DNA of 13,167 nt from the NCBI GenBank assembly GCA_039024295.1, contig JBCDIQ010000138.1:1-13167 (forward strand). The letters are read 5' to 3'. The stretch comes from JBCDIQ01 sp039024295. GTDB lineage: Bacteria; Bacteroidota; Bacteroidia; J057. This document shows, piece after piece, positions 6,012 through 13,167 of this stretch. The notes under the pieces are model-generated. The model searched no databases. It worked only from the letters and a program-made list of their open reading frames with translations, and had not been told where the DNA came from. How positions within the stretch are numbered: the first letter of the stretch is position 1; each line of letters begins with the position of its first letter. The translations under genes and the position numbers were made by a program.

Positions 6012-6701
6012 ATGACTTCCCATATCCTACTTGTAGAAGATGACCCCAATTTTGGCGCAGTCCTTCGGGATTACCTAACCATTCACGGCTACGAGGTCAC
6101 CTGGTGTCAGGACGGAATGGCTGGGCTAGAAGCCTACCATCCGGATCGTTTTGCCTTGTGCATCCTGGATGTCATGATGCCAAAAGTGGATGGGTTTGAG
6201 GTGGGAAAAGAGATTCGGCATCAGAACAGTGGACAGCCCTTGGTATTCCTTACGGCTCGGTCAATGAAAGAAGACAAGGTGTTAGGATTCGAAATTGGGG
6301 CAGATGATTACATCACCAAGCCGTTTGACTCTGAACTGCTGTTACTACGCATCAAAGCCTTGCTCAAACGAACCCAACCCGATCAGGAAAATGCTGTGAA
6401 CCCTGAATCTTTTCTGTTCGGAGGGTTCAGCTTTGACTATCGACATCGCAAGCTACAGCATGGAGATGCCGTTAATCGACTTTCTCCTAAAGAGGCCGAT
6501 TTATTGCGGTTGTTATGCCTGAGAAAAGGAGAATTATTGCCTCGGGAAGAAGCCTTGCAAACCCTATGGGGAGAGGATAATTATTTTACGGCAAGAAGCA
6601 TGGACGTATTCGTCAGTAAGCTGAGGAAGCATTTCAAGACAGACCCGCGAGTAAAGATTGAAAATATCCATGGAAAAGGGTTCCAGTTGCTCATTGAGTG
6701 A
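6012..6701 (+). CDS. OmpR/PhoB-family response regulator
   Basis: DNA-binding response regulator of 229 residues, the likely partner of the kinase encoded just upstream. The receiver domain (about 1-118) begins with ILLVEDDPNF and has the acidic pocket (Glu9, Asp10, Asp11), phosphoacceptor Asp53 in CILDVMMP, the switch Thr81 (FLTA) and Lys103 (TKPF). A short linker leads to a winged-helix effector domain (about 133-229). This contains SPKEADLLRLL, the recognition-helix segment RSMDVFVSKLRK and the closing IHGKGFQL. Length and motifs are standard for the family. The start at 6012 places the conserved first strand at the N-terminus. It is separated from the kinase gene by 121 bases containing a tandem duplication, so it is probably co-transcribed but not translationally coupled. 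It is the best candidate to bind the phased GTTAA repeats at 4205-4242, because this family binds direct repeats with that pitch. Confidence 0.95.
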   Translation: MTSHILLVEDDPNFGAVLRDYLTIHGYEVTWCQDGMAGLEAYHPDRFALCILDVMMPKVDGFEVGKEIRHQNSGQPLVFLTARSMKEDKVLGFEIGADDYITKPFDSELLLLRIKALLKRTQPDQENAVNPESFLFGGFSFDYRHRKLQHGDAVNRLSPKEADLLRLLCLRKGELLPREEALQTLWGEDNYFTARSMDVFVSKLRKHFKTDPRVKIENIHGKGFQLLIE

Positions 6702-6781
6702 GATACATATGTAGAAGGTTGCGTTTGTTCTGCCAATTTTCTTTTTTGCCTGATACGGTCTTTTACGCATCCTCTCCATCT

Positions 6782-7648
6782 ATGTCCACAATAGAAACGC
6801 CCATTCGGCAATTTCCGCCCGGCTTCAACTTGAAGACCTTTCTTCAGGAAATCATGTTTGCGTTTCAGGAAAGCGATCCTTTCCACGAATCCCATTATGT
6901 CTTAAACCTAAAAACCCTTGAACTCATCCTGATCACAGACGAGATCAGCAGTGAGTGCGAGCAGGTGGTGAATGGCCACAAGACCAAAGAGGAAGTTCCT
7001 GAATGGATGCTCTACCACGTGGATGAAATCCGCGACATGATGGAGTTTCCTCAGAAGTACCGGCGGATAGATTCCTTTCCTTCCTTTCAGAGTTACAAGG
7101 TCATGGAAAAATTTGCCGGTAGTGTAGACAACACTGAATTGAGGGGGAACCTGCTGGAAGCCTTACGGCTGAAAAAGCCTTTCCGAAATTTTCGCGCCGT
7201 TTTGGACGATTATCCCCAATACCTGGAAAAATGGTACAACTACCGGGACGACCATGACATGCGGAAAGTCAAACAGTGGCTGGTAGAAGAAGATATCATC
7301 AGTGAAGACTTACTGCATGGAGTCGAGGAGACCGACACCTTTTATGATCGGGTACTTCGCGGGCTGGTGGAGGTAGACGTAGTGGCTGAAAATGACCATG
7401 CACTTGCCTTTTACCACACCAATCCCTATTGGCCAGAGCATGTGGTGGTAATTCCGAAAAAGCGAAGTCGGACGTTCACGGAGTTTCCAGATGGACCTTC
7501 CATGAACGGGTTTATGACTTTGCTCCGGGAGGTTGCCCAGAAGGTGGAAGCCAAGTTTGGCGGCTGCCGGGTCGTCACCAATGTGGGAGACTACCAGACT
7601 GAGAAGTTCATGCACTGGCATGTGTATTTCGGGAAGAAGCTTCGGTAA
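6782..7648 (+). CDS. UPF0158-HIT domain fusion protein
   Basis: Cytoplasmic protein of 288 residues counted from the ATG at 6782. A GTG at 6698 overlaps the regulator's stop codon and would extend the frame by 28 residues, but that extension looks like non-coding sequence. The N-terminal part (about 38-172) resembles UPF0158 proteins: YRRIDSFPSFQSYKVMEKF, LLEALRLKKPFRNFRAVL, then YLEKWYNYRDDH and KQWLVEEDI. The C-terminal part (about 187-288) resembles a HIT domain: FYDRVLRGLVEVDVVAENDH, NPYWPEHVVVIPKK with His220, VVTNVG with Asn267, and HWHVYFG at 278-284. HIT proteins are nucleotide hydrolases or transferases that use the middle His of HxHxH. Here the nucleophile position (His280) is kept but the third His is Tyr282. 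The gene lies 80 bases after the regulator on the same strand and may be in its operon. It ends 7 bp from the convergent giant gene. Its substrate is unknown. Confidence 0.8.
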   Translation: MSTIETPIRQFPPGFNLKTFLQEIMFAFQESDPFHESHYVLNLKTLELILITDEISSECEQVVNGHKTKEEVPEWMLYHVDEIRDMMEFPQKYRRIDSFPSFQSYKVMEKFAGSVDNTELRGNLLEALRLKKPFRNFRAVLDDYPQYLEKWYNYRDDHDMRKVKQWLVEEDIISEDLLHGVEETDTFYDRVLRGLVEVDVVAENDHALAFYHTNPYWPEHVVVIPKKRSRTFTEFPDGPSMNGFMTLLREVAQKVEAKFGGCRVVTNVGDYQTEKFMHWHVYFGKKLR

Positions 7649-7655
7649 CGCCGCT

Positions 7656-10600
7656 TTACCTCCTGACCAGGATTTTTCGGCTGGCATATTTCCCATCTTG
7701 CTCTACCTGGAACAGATACAGTCCCTCAGGCAAAGCGGTGATGGCATATTGCTGAAGCATTCCTTTCTCCATCTGATCTTGCCACACAATTTTTCCCTGT
7801 TGGTCAAAAAGGCGAAGGGTGACTTCATGGAGAATCTCAGAGGTAAACCTGATCTGGAAGGTCCCATTATTGGGGTTGGGAACTACGTCAAACCCAATGT
7901 CTAAGGTGTTATTTACTAGGCTATTGGCTGCCACTTCAAATCCATTAGAGGTATCAGATCCACAAGCTGCTGAGATGGCAATCACGGTGTAGGTTCCTGG
8001 CTGACTTATGGGTAACCTTTGGCTGTCCTGACCAATGATCAGTTGGCCGTTTAAGAACCATTCATATGTTAGTGCCACAACATTAGCCTCAAGTATACCT
8101 GGGGTGATTTCACGAATGACAGGTTTCCTGGGAGGATTGACCTGTACGGCTCGTCCGATATCCGCTTGTGAGGTGGGGCAGCCCAGGCTGTCAATCACAT
8201 CAATGGAGAAGGTGCCAGTAGCATACTCCGTTCTTTTGGGGCCTACCAAACCGTCAGACCAGATGTAAGAGGTAAAACCTGATTTCGCTACCAATACTGC
8301 ACTGTCTCCTGGACAGAATTCTACTCGGGATTGTACCAGTACATCCTTTGCCAATGGCTGAATAAACAGCGAACGGTACAAAGATAACTGGCTTGTGCAT
8401 CCACTGCTGTCATTGACTTTTACAAAATAGGAGCCTTCGTCTTTCACCAGGATACTTCGTGTAGTATCTCCATTAGACCATAAATATCCGGCATAATTTC
8501 CTGTTGTGAACACCACAGAATCGCCAGGACAAATCGTGGTGTCCGCAGGAGAAATAACCGGCCTTGCTGGAATGGGGCTTGCCGATACATGAAACAGATC
8601 GGAAGGAGGACTTACGCATAAACCTTGTTGCTCTACCTGTACCCAATAGCTTCCTGCTTGGCCTACATTTAGGGATTGACTAATGCTTAAAAGTCCATTT
8701 GGGTTGTACCAGAAATACCCATCGGCAGGGGAAGAAGTAAGGGTTATGCTATCGCCCACACAAATTACCCGGCCAGAAGCAGTAATGGTGGGTTTGGGCG
8801 TTGCCGGGCGCAGTTGCACCTGCAAGGTATCTGACCATGGACTGCTACACCCAAAACTGTCCACTGTTCGAACCTGATACACGCCCGCTTCATCTGCCCA
8901 CCTTTGCAAGCTGTCTTGGAGCGTCTGGCCGTTGGGAAAACGCCATTGCACCCGGTAGCCCCCAGAGCTTGTGATCAGAACAGAATCTCCATCGCAAAAG
9001 ATGCTGTCTGAAGCGATTAGGGTAGGTTTAACTGGCAATATCCTTTCTGTCATATTTACCGGTGGAGATAGCTGACTGCTACACCCGCTAGAATCGGTTA
9101 CGACCAATTGATATGCGCCACCTGCTGAAACCCAAAGGGAAGCAGTGGAATCAATCACTGGAGTTCCATTCTTGCTCCACTGATACTTGGGGTAGCCAAC
9201 CGGGCCCGAAAGCTGGGCACTATCTCCTTGACAGAATACAGTATCTGAATATATGATAACCGGCCGAGCTTGATTGCTAGACGCCCGAATAACCTTTGCA
9301 GGTGAAAGCGGACTTAGGCATCCTAAGTTATCAATGTGTTGAACCTCGTACATGCCAGACTGAAAAATAGTCCATGTTGGGCTGGAAATATTGGTTAGAA
9401 CGCCATTTCGGTACCAATTATAGCCTGCTGCTGCCGATGTCGTGAGCACAGAACTGTCGCCCTGGCACAAGGTAGTATCAGTAGCAGTAATAGCTGGCTG
9501 AGGCATGGAGGGCAATTCGGTAAATGTTACTACATCTGAAACAGGACTTATACAGCCATCGGCATTGAGTACTTGTATCGAAAGGGAACTACTCGCCCTG
9601 ATCACTCGACTTCCAAGGGTGATACCATCCGACCACAGGTAGCTGGCTTGGGGTGCTTGAACCCCAACTATCAGGCTGTCGCCATTGCAAAACGAAGTAT
9701 CCCCTGGGACAATGACTGGCTTAAGCGGGAGTGCAACCGCAACCAAGGACAAAGGGTCCGAAGCAGCACTTTGGCAACCATTGCTGTTTTCAATTTGTAA
9801 GCTGATTTGAGCGGTTTGATTCACCCAAACTGAAGCGGTGGTCTCCCCTGTAGACCAGAGGTAGGCTGAACTTGTAGGAGCCTGTAATTGCACGCTGTCC
9901 CCTTGACAAAAACGACTTGTTCCATTAATGATGGAAATATTCGGTTTTCCGGGTAGGGTATCTGTGATAATGATAACTGGCTGAGAAAGTGAACTTCTGC
10001 ACCCTTTGCTGTTAATGTGTTGGACTTGATACATACCCGTTTGAGTGGCGTTAAGGCTGCGAATTCCAACTCCTGCTAGCAGGGTTCCGTTCATGAACCA
10101 TTGATAAGAAGCAGATGAGTCAGCCGTAAGGGCTGTGGTATCTCCCAGGCAAGGAGTGGTGTTCTGGGTAGATACAACCGGTTGGGCGAGTTGAGGCAGT
10201 TCAGTAAATGTTGTCACATCCGAGGCAGGACTTATGCAGCCATCTGCACTTTCAACCCTGACAGAAAGGGATCGAGTGGAATTAATGAATCTTCTAGCAG
10301 TTGTATCTCCATCAGACCACAAATACCTAAATGCTGTATCCTGGGTGCTGATCAGTAGGCTATCCCCAAAGCAGAAAGCGGTATCTCCAGAGGTAAGAAT
10401 GGGTTTGGTGGGCGGGAGGACCTGGACAATTCGAACCGTATCTGATGGAATACTTTGGCAGCCACTGCTGTCGGTAACCATTAAGGTAATCTGTGCGGAA
10501 GAATCTACTTGAATGGCAGAAGCAGTTTCTCCTGTGGACCACATGTAAGCGGCACCTGAAGGAGCTTGCAGGGAGATGCTGTTTCCCTTACATAAGCGTT

Positions 10601-13167
10601 CGTTGCCGTTTATCGCCACAATTGGACGGGCAGGCAAGGTGTCAATGCTAATTGAGGTATTCAGGCTATCAACACACTCAGCATACTCTATGATAGTGGA
10701 TACCGTATACAGTCCGGTATCTGAAAAGGTGTAATTCCAATCTTTTTCCCCTGCTCCAGTTAGTAGCGTATCTCCAGATAATATCCAAGTGTATCGAATT
10801 CCTGCCGGAAGGTTTAGCGTGGTATCGCTTAATTCAATTGTACTCACATCACATCCTTGCTGCTGCTGAAACCCGGCTATTGGCTGGAAACGTACTTGCG
10901 TTTGAGCATCCCAAGCAACAGGAGCTGCTTCTTGGTTAAATGCTTGGTCAATCGCCCGGGTGTAAAACGAGTAAGTACTGTCGTAAGCACCTCGAAACGT
11001 AAGGGTGGTGTCTGAAAGGTGATAACCGATCAACTTGTATGCACCTCCGTTGGTGGAAGCATACACATCGTATCGCCAAATACCTGATTGAGCATCACTA
11101 CCAGTCCATGAGAGGGTAAAATCAGGGCTGCATTGTACAGAATCCAAGGGTAGGATGTGACTTGAGGGGGGGATGGTATCAATTGATACCGCCCATGGCC
11201 CTGTGTTTTCCAGACGAGTTGTATCGAAGGTCGCAGTCGCTTGGTGTTGCAGGAGGTTACCAGCCGCAGTTTCTTTGGGGAAATAGCTGTATCCCATATT
11301 CAACTCCGCTGAAGCAGATTTCAAGAATCCATTAGAGGCAACTGTCTGCGGGCCCAGGTTCCTGGTGTCCATTGAGCGAAATGTCCATTCGATAACTCCA
11401 GAAACGGTATCGACAGATGTACGCATTTGCAGAAAGTTGTCTTCGGTTGGCCTGAAATCAAGGTAGGCCGTCAGGTATTGAAGCCTCTTGCCGCGTACCA
11501 ACACACTGTCTCCCCAGTAGAGGTCTCCCAGCGAAAAGCTGCTCCAATCCACAGTGGAGGCATTCAGGCTGTCTTTCACCACCAACTCCCGGATGGGGGT
11601 AGCTGAACCAGCAGGGAAACGAGCCGTTATCTGAACGTACAGTGGCTGGGTGGCTTGCTGATACCTGCTTGACGTGTGGCCATCTGGACCTCTTAATGAA
11701 ATGGCATCGGACATTCCAGCCGAAACAGATAAGGTGGTTTGGTAAATTTCTTTTGGAGCCAGGTGTGCCTGACAAGCAGCTTCACCGTATAAAGCTGTTT
11801 GTTGCCTGCGAGCAAACTCAGTTGCTTCTGCAGCTGTGCCCAAGCCGCTGTACTGCCATGCACCTGCCCATGCATGCAACAGGCTTACCGGTGCTGTATG
11901 GGAAAGATTACTGAAGTATGTTCGAACTTTTTCCTGCTGGGCACTGTCTCCCAGGCATACATTGGACGCGAGAAAGGAACTGTCTAGAGGGGAATTAACG
12001 ATAGCAAATACATTTGGACTCCCAGATTGAGTTGACTTAATTCTGATGGGGATCTCCCTGAAATTTCTTCCCGGAACCATTGGGATCAGCAGGCCGTGGA
12101 GCTTCAACGAGAGCGGCTCTCGCAAGAGCGTATCCGTAGAAACAGCCTGTGAAAGGGTTCCATAGGATAATAACCCATCCTGGGGAGATTGTAGTTCCTG
12201 CTCAAATTCTATTTCAACACCTGCTGGTAAGCCAATCCATACCGGAACGTTTGCTGCGTCCCGTGCATTTCGGTTTCCTACGCGTATGGAAGCGGGTGTC
12301 CATTGGCCCATGTTTAATTCACCAGGGGTTTCTATCCGTGCCCAGCAGTTATTGGTGGAAGGATCTGTTACCTGGAAAGCCCCTGGTAATAACAAGGTAG
12401 TATCCCCGGGAATTTCCAGCTCCACATCGTAGCTGCCTGTTGAAAATCCTTGTAAGGGCAGGCGACATGTGAGTACTTCGTAGTCAATTGACTCAATGAG
12501 GCTGTCAGGTAATGTCAGGATGACACTTCCCCCTTGTTTGAGGCGTACCGAAACCCCGGTTCGAAAGCCATTGCCAAAAAGCCTGATGTGCTGCCAGCTT
12601 TCTTGCTCACCCTCCTGTGGAAAAATTCGAGTCAGTACTGGACGGACGTAGCTGGTGAAAGTATCCGTCTGAACTGCACTCCATTGCCCAAGTAAATCCC
12701 GAAATTGCATGTGCAGGACGTGACTGCCTGCTTTCAAATGTGCAGTTTGTGCTTGTTCAAGGAAAAATTGTGGACTTCTACTTTCTGGAAATTCTCCCTC
12801 TTGCAAGCTTGTTATGTCTCCGTCAAACCAGTACCGATAGGCATTGACCTTATTGTTAAACCCGCGCATCACAAAAAACTGACTCGAAGTGATGCTCCAC
12901 TCTCCATAGGTATTCACAAAACGGATGTGAAAGCGGTGAATGCCATTTCCTACAGCTTGTAGCAGTACACTGTCCAATAAGGTAATGGAAGTTGCAGGCG
13001 TTACTGATTGGTATACGCGCTGGTCATATGCCTCATCAAACCAATATTCATAGCCTGCTACCTGTACTACATCTGAGGCTTTGAAAAAGAATTCGCTCGC
13101 GGCGGCACTCCATCTCCCCGCGCCATCTCGAAACCGGATGTGGTAACTGTGAAGTCCGTTTCCAATC
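7656..13167 (-). CDS. Giant multidomain surface protein with Ig-like repeats and T9SS sorting domain (N-terminus beyond the right edge)
   Basis: The minus-strand frame is open from the right edge to a stop at 7656-7658, giving at least 1836 codons. A TTG at 12977 is inside the frame and is not the start, because coding similarity continues upstream of it. In protein order: three units around YWFD and H..RF.D..G.WS (13167 to about 12650, pitch about 71 residues); an IPT/TIG-like domain (about 12650-12370); a long conserved-looking region ending in a surface-protein module with LTAYLDFRP, WTFRSMD and an IDTIPPS boundary (about 12350-11150); an FN3-like segment (about 11150-10900); a PKD-like domain (about 10880-10640); eleven Ig-like repeats (about 10630-8080); a degenerate twelfth unit; and a canonical type A T9SS tail from about 7875 (VVPNPNNGTF to KILVRR). 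Each Ig-like repeat carries C.GDS and a later GC.S, probably a disulfide pair, and resembles CHU_C-associated Ig_7 domains. The likely role is adhesion or another surface function. No catalytic domain is visible. Confidence 0.88.
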   Translation of the reverse strand, partial: IGNGLHSYHIRFRDGAGRWSAAASEFFFKASDVVQVAGYEYWFDEAYDQRVYQSVTPATSITLLDSVLLQAVGNGIHRFHIRFVNTYGEWSITSSQFFVMRGFNNKVNAYRYWFDGDITSLQEGEFPESRSPQFFLEQAQTAHLKAGSHVLHMQFRDLLGQWSAVQTDTFTSYVRPVLTRIFPQEGEQESWQHIRLFGNGFRTGVSVRLKQGGSVILTLPDSLIESIDYEVLTCRLPLQGFSTGSYDVELEIPGDTTLLLPGAFQVTDPSTNNCWARIETPGELNMGQWTPASIRVGNRNARDAANVPVWIGLPAGVEIEFEQELQSPQDGLLSYGTLSQAVSTDTLLREPLSLKLHGLLIPMVPGRNFREIPIRIKSTQSGSPNVFAIVNSPLDSSFLASNVCLGDSAQQEKVRTYFSNLSHTAPVSLLHAWAGAWQYSGLGTAAEATEFARRQQTALYGEAACQAHLAPKEIYQTTLSVSAGMSDAISLRGPDGHTSSRYQQATQPLYVQITARFPAGSATPIRELVVKDSLNASTVDWSSFSLGDLYWGDSVLVRGKRLQYLTAYLDFRPTEDNFLQMRTSVDTVSGVIEWTFRSMDTRNLGPQTVASNGFLKSASAELNMGYSYFPKETAAGNLLQHQATATFDTTRLENTGPWAVSIDTIPPSSHILPLDSVQCSPDFTLSWTGSDAQSGIWRYDVYASTNGGAYKLIGYHLSDTTLTFRGAYDSTYSFYTRAIDQAFNQEAAPVAWDAQTQVRFQPIAGFQQQQGCDVSTIELSDTTLNLPAGIRYTWILSGDTLLTGAGEKDWNYTFSDTGLYTVSTIIEYAECVDSLNTSISIDTLPARPIVAINGNERLCKGNSISLQAPSGAAYMWSTGETASAIQVDSSAQITLMVTDSSGCQSIPSDTVRIVQVLPPTKPILTSGDTAFCFGDSLLISTQDTAFRYLWSDGDTTARRFINSTRSLSVRVESADGCISPASDVTTFTELPQLAQPVVSTQNTTPCLGDTTALTADSSASYQWFMNGTLLAGVGIRSLNATQTGMYQVQHINSKGCRSSLSQPVIIITDTLPGKPNISIINGTSRFCQGDSVQLQAPTSSAYLWSTGETTASVWVNQTAQISLQIENSNGCQSAASDPLSLVAVALPLKPVIVPGDTSFCNGDSLIVGVQAPQASYLWSDGITLGSRVIRASSSLSIQVLNADGCISPVSDVVTFTELPSMPQPAITATDTTLCQGDSSVLTTSAAAGYNWYRNGVLTNISSPTWTIFQSGMYEVQHIDNLGCLSPLSPAKVIRASSNQARPVIIYSDTVFCQGDSAQLSGPVGYPKYQWSKNGTPVIDSTASLWVSAGGAYQLVVTDSSGCSSQLSPPVNMTERILPVKPTLIASDSIFCDGDSVLITSSGGYRVQWRFPNGQTLQDSLQRWADEAGVYQVRTVDSFGCSSPWSDTLQVQLRPATPKPTITASGRVICVGDSITLTSSPADGYFWYNPNGLLSISQSLNVGQAGSYWVQVEQQGLCVSPPSDLFHVSASPIPARPVISPADTTICPGDSVVFTTGNYAGYLWSNGDTTRSILVKDEGSYFVKVNDSSGCTSQLSLYRSLFIQPLAKDVLVQSRVEFCPGDSAVLVAKSGFTSYIWSDGLVGPKRTEYATGTFSIDVIDSLGCPTSQADIGRAVQVNPPRKPVIREITPGILEANVVALTYEWFLNGQLIIGQDSQRLPISQPGTYTVIAISAACGSDTSNGFEVAANSLVNNTLDIGFDVVPNPNNGTFQIRFTSEILHEVTLRLFDQQGKIVWQDQMEKGMLQQYAITALPEGLYLFQVEQDGKYASRKILVRR
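8080..10630 (-). repeat. Eleven Ig-like (CHU_C/Ig_7-type) coding repeats
   Basis: Eleven repeats of 73-81 codons are marked by the motif C.GDS (CKGNS in the first). On the plus strand these fall near 10590, 10368, 10148, 9903, 9683, 9463, 9229, 8992, 8758, 8528 and 8310. Each also has a YxW core, a G.Y or S.S.xV strand, a GC.S segment and a P..P linker to the next repeat. Regular spacing and the conserved Cys pair indicate a rod of similar beta-sandwich domains. A twelfth unit before the sorting domain keeps the YEW core but lacks the first Cys. Confidence 0.85.
9262..10629 (-). repeat. Tandem duplication of a three-domain block inside the giant gene
   Basis: Ig-like repeats 1-3 (about 10629-9946) and 4-6 (about 9945-9262) form a second-order repeat with a period of about 685 bp (228 codons). 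Repeat 1 pairs with 4 (LQAP..AY.WSTGET, GCQS). Repeat 2 pairs with 5 (YLWSDG, ADGCISP.SDV.TFTELP). Repeat 3 pairs with 6 (GMY.VQHI...GC.S.LS). Even the linker before each block matches (DTLP). The nucleotide similarity is also visible by eye, for example near 10220-10250 and 9535-9565. Confidence 0.8.

Noticed and set aside
6698..6781. A GTG at 6698 overlapping the regulator stop codon as start of the UPF0158-HIT gene
   Set aside because: The overlap looks like translational coupling, but the 28 added residues (rich in Arg, Phe and Cys) resemble no part of either family. The ATG at 6782 gives a normal N-terminus.
7310..7904. Minus- and plus-strand open frames across the convergent gene ends
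   Set aside because: They lie opposite well-supported coding sequence (HIT domain and T9SS tail) and show no protein-like pattern of their own.
8080..10630. Regularly spaced similar sequences suggesting a CRISPR array
   Set aside because: The 220-245 bp periodicity is in frame and encodes Ig-like domains with conserved Cys and Trp; there are no short identical repeats with unique spacers.
12975..12977. A TTG as start codon of the giant surface protein
   Set aside because: The frame continues upstream to the window edge without a stop, and that part encodes further YWFD and G.WS repeat units, so the gene is simply truncated by the window.

Overview
The window looks like chromosomal DNA from a member of the Bacteroidota, most like the Saprospiria/Lewinella-type lineages. 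Three predicted secreted proteins end in C-terminal domains of the type A class used by the type IX secretion system (T9SS). The domain repertoire (GEVED, CHU_C-associated Ig-like repeats, a Bacteroidota-style S8 peptidase) points the same way. One promoter carries a perfect Bacteroidota -7 box (TAnnTTTG), and the gene starts lack obvious Shine-Dalgarno sequences. Assignment below phylum is inference.

Layout from left to right. (1) Positions 1-194, minus strand: the N-terminal part of a DUF433-type, possibly antitoxin-like, DNA-binding protein. It sits in markedly AT-rich DNA that ends near position 400. (2) 408-3056, minus: a secreted subtilisin-family (S8) peptidase with two fibronectin type III-like domains, a GEVED domain and a degenerate T9SS tail. 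(3) 3179-4144, minus: a small, very acidic secreted protein with a canonical T9SS tail. A rho-independent terminator (3125-3158) separates it from the peptidase gene. (4) 4145-4330: a divergent control region with four helically phased GTTAA repeats beside a perfect -7 box. (5) 4331-6701, plus: a sensor histidine kinase and an OmpR/PhoB-type response regulator, separated by a spacer that contains a 76/77-bp tandem duplication including the kinase stop codon. (6) 6782-7648, plus: a UPF0158-HIT fusion protein. (7) 7656-13167, minus: the C-terminal 1836 codons of a giant repeat-rich, T9SS-secreted surface protein, open at the right edge.

How the genes may work together. The most system-like unit is the two-component pair plus the divergently transcribed acidic exported protein. 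The phased GTTAA array ends about 22 bp upstream of the exported protein's -7 box, about where an OmpR-family activator would contact RNA polymerase. I infer that the regulator controls this exported protein, and perhaps its own operon. The exported protein could feed back on the kinase's roughly 230-residue periplasmic sensor, but nothing in the sequence proves that. The peptidase and the giant protein are typical T9SS cargo and need not belong to this circuit.

I saw no rRNA, tRNA, CRISPR array, insertion sequence or replication origin.
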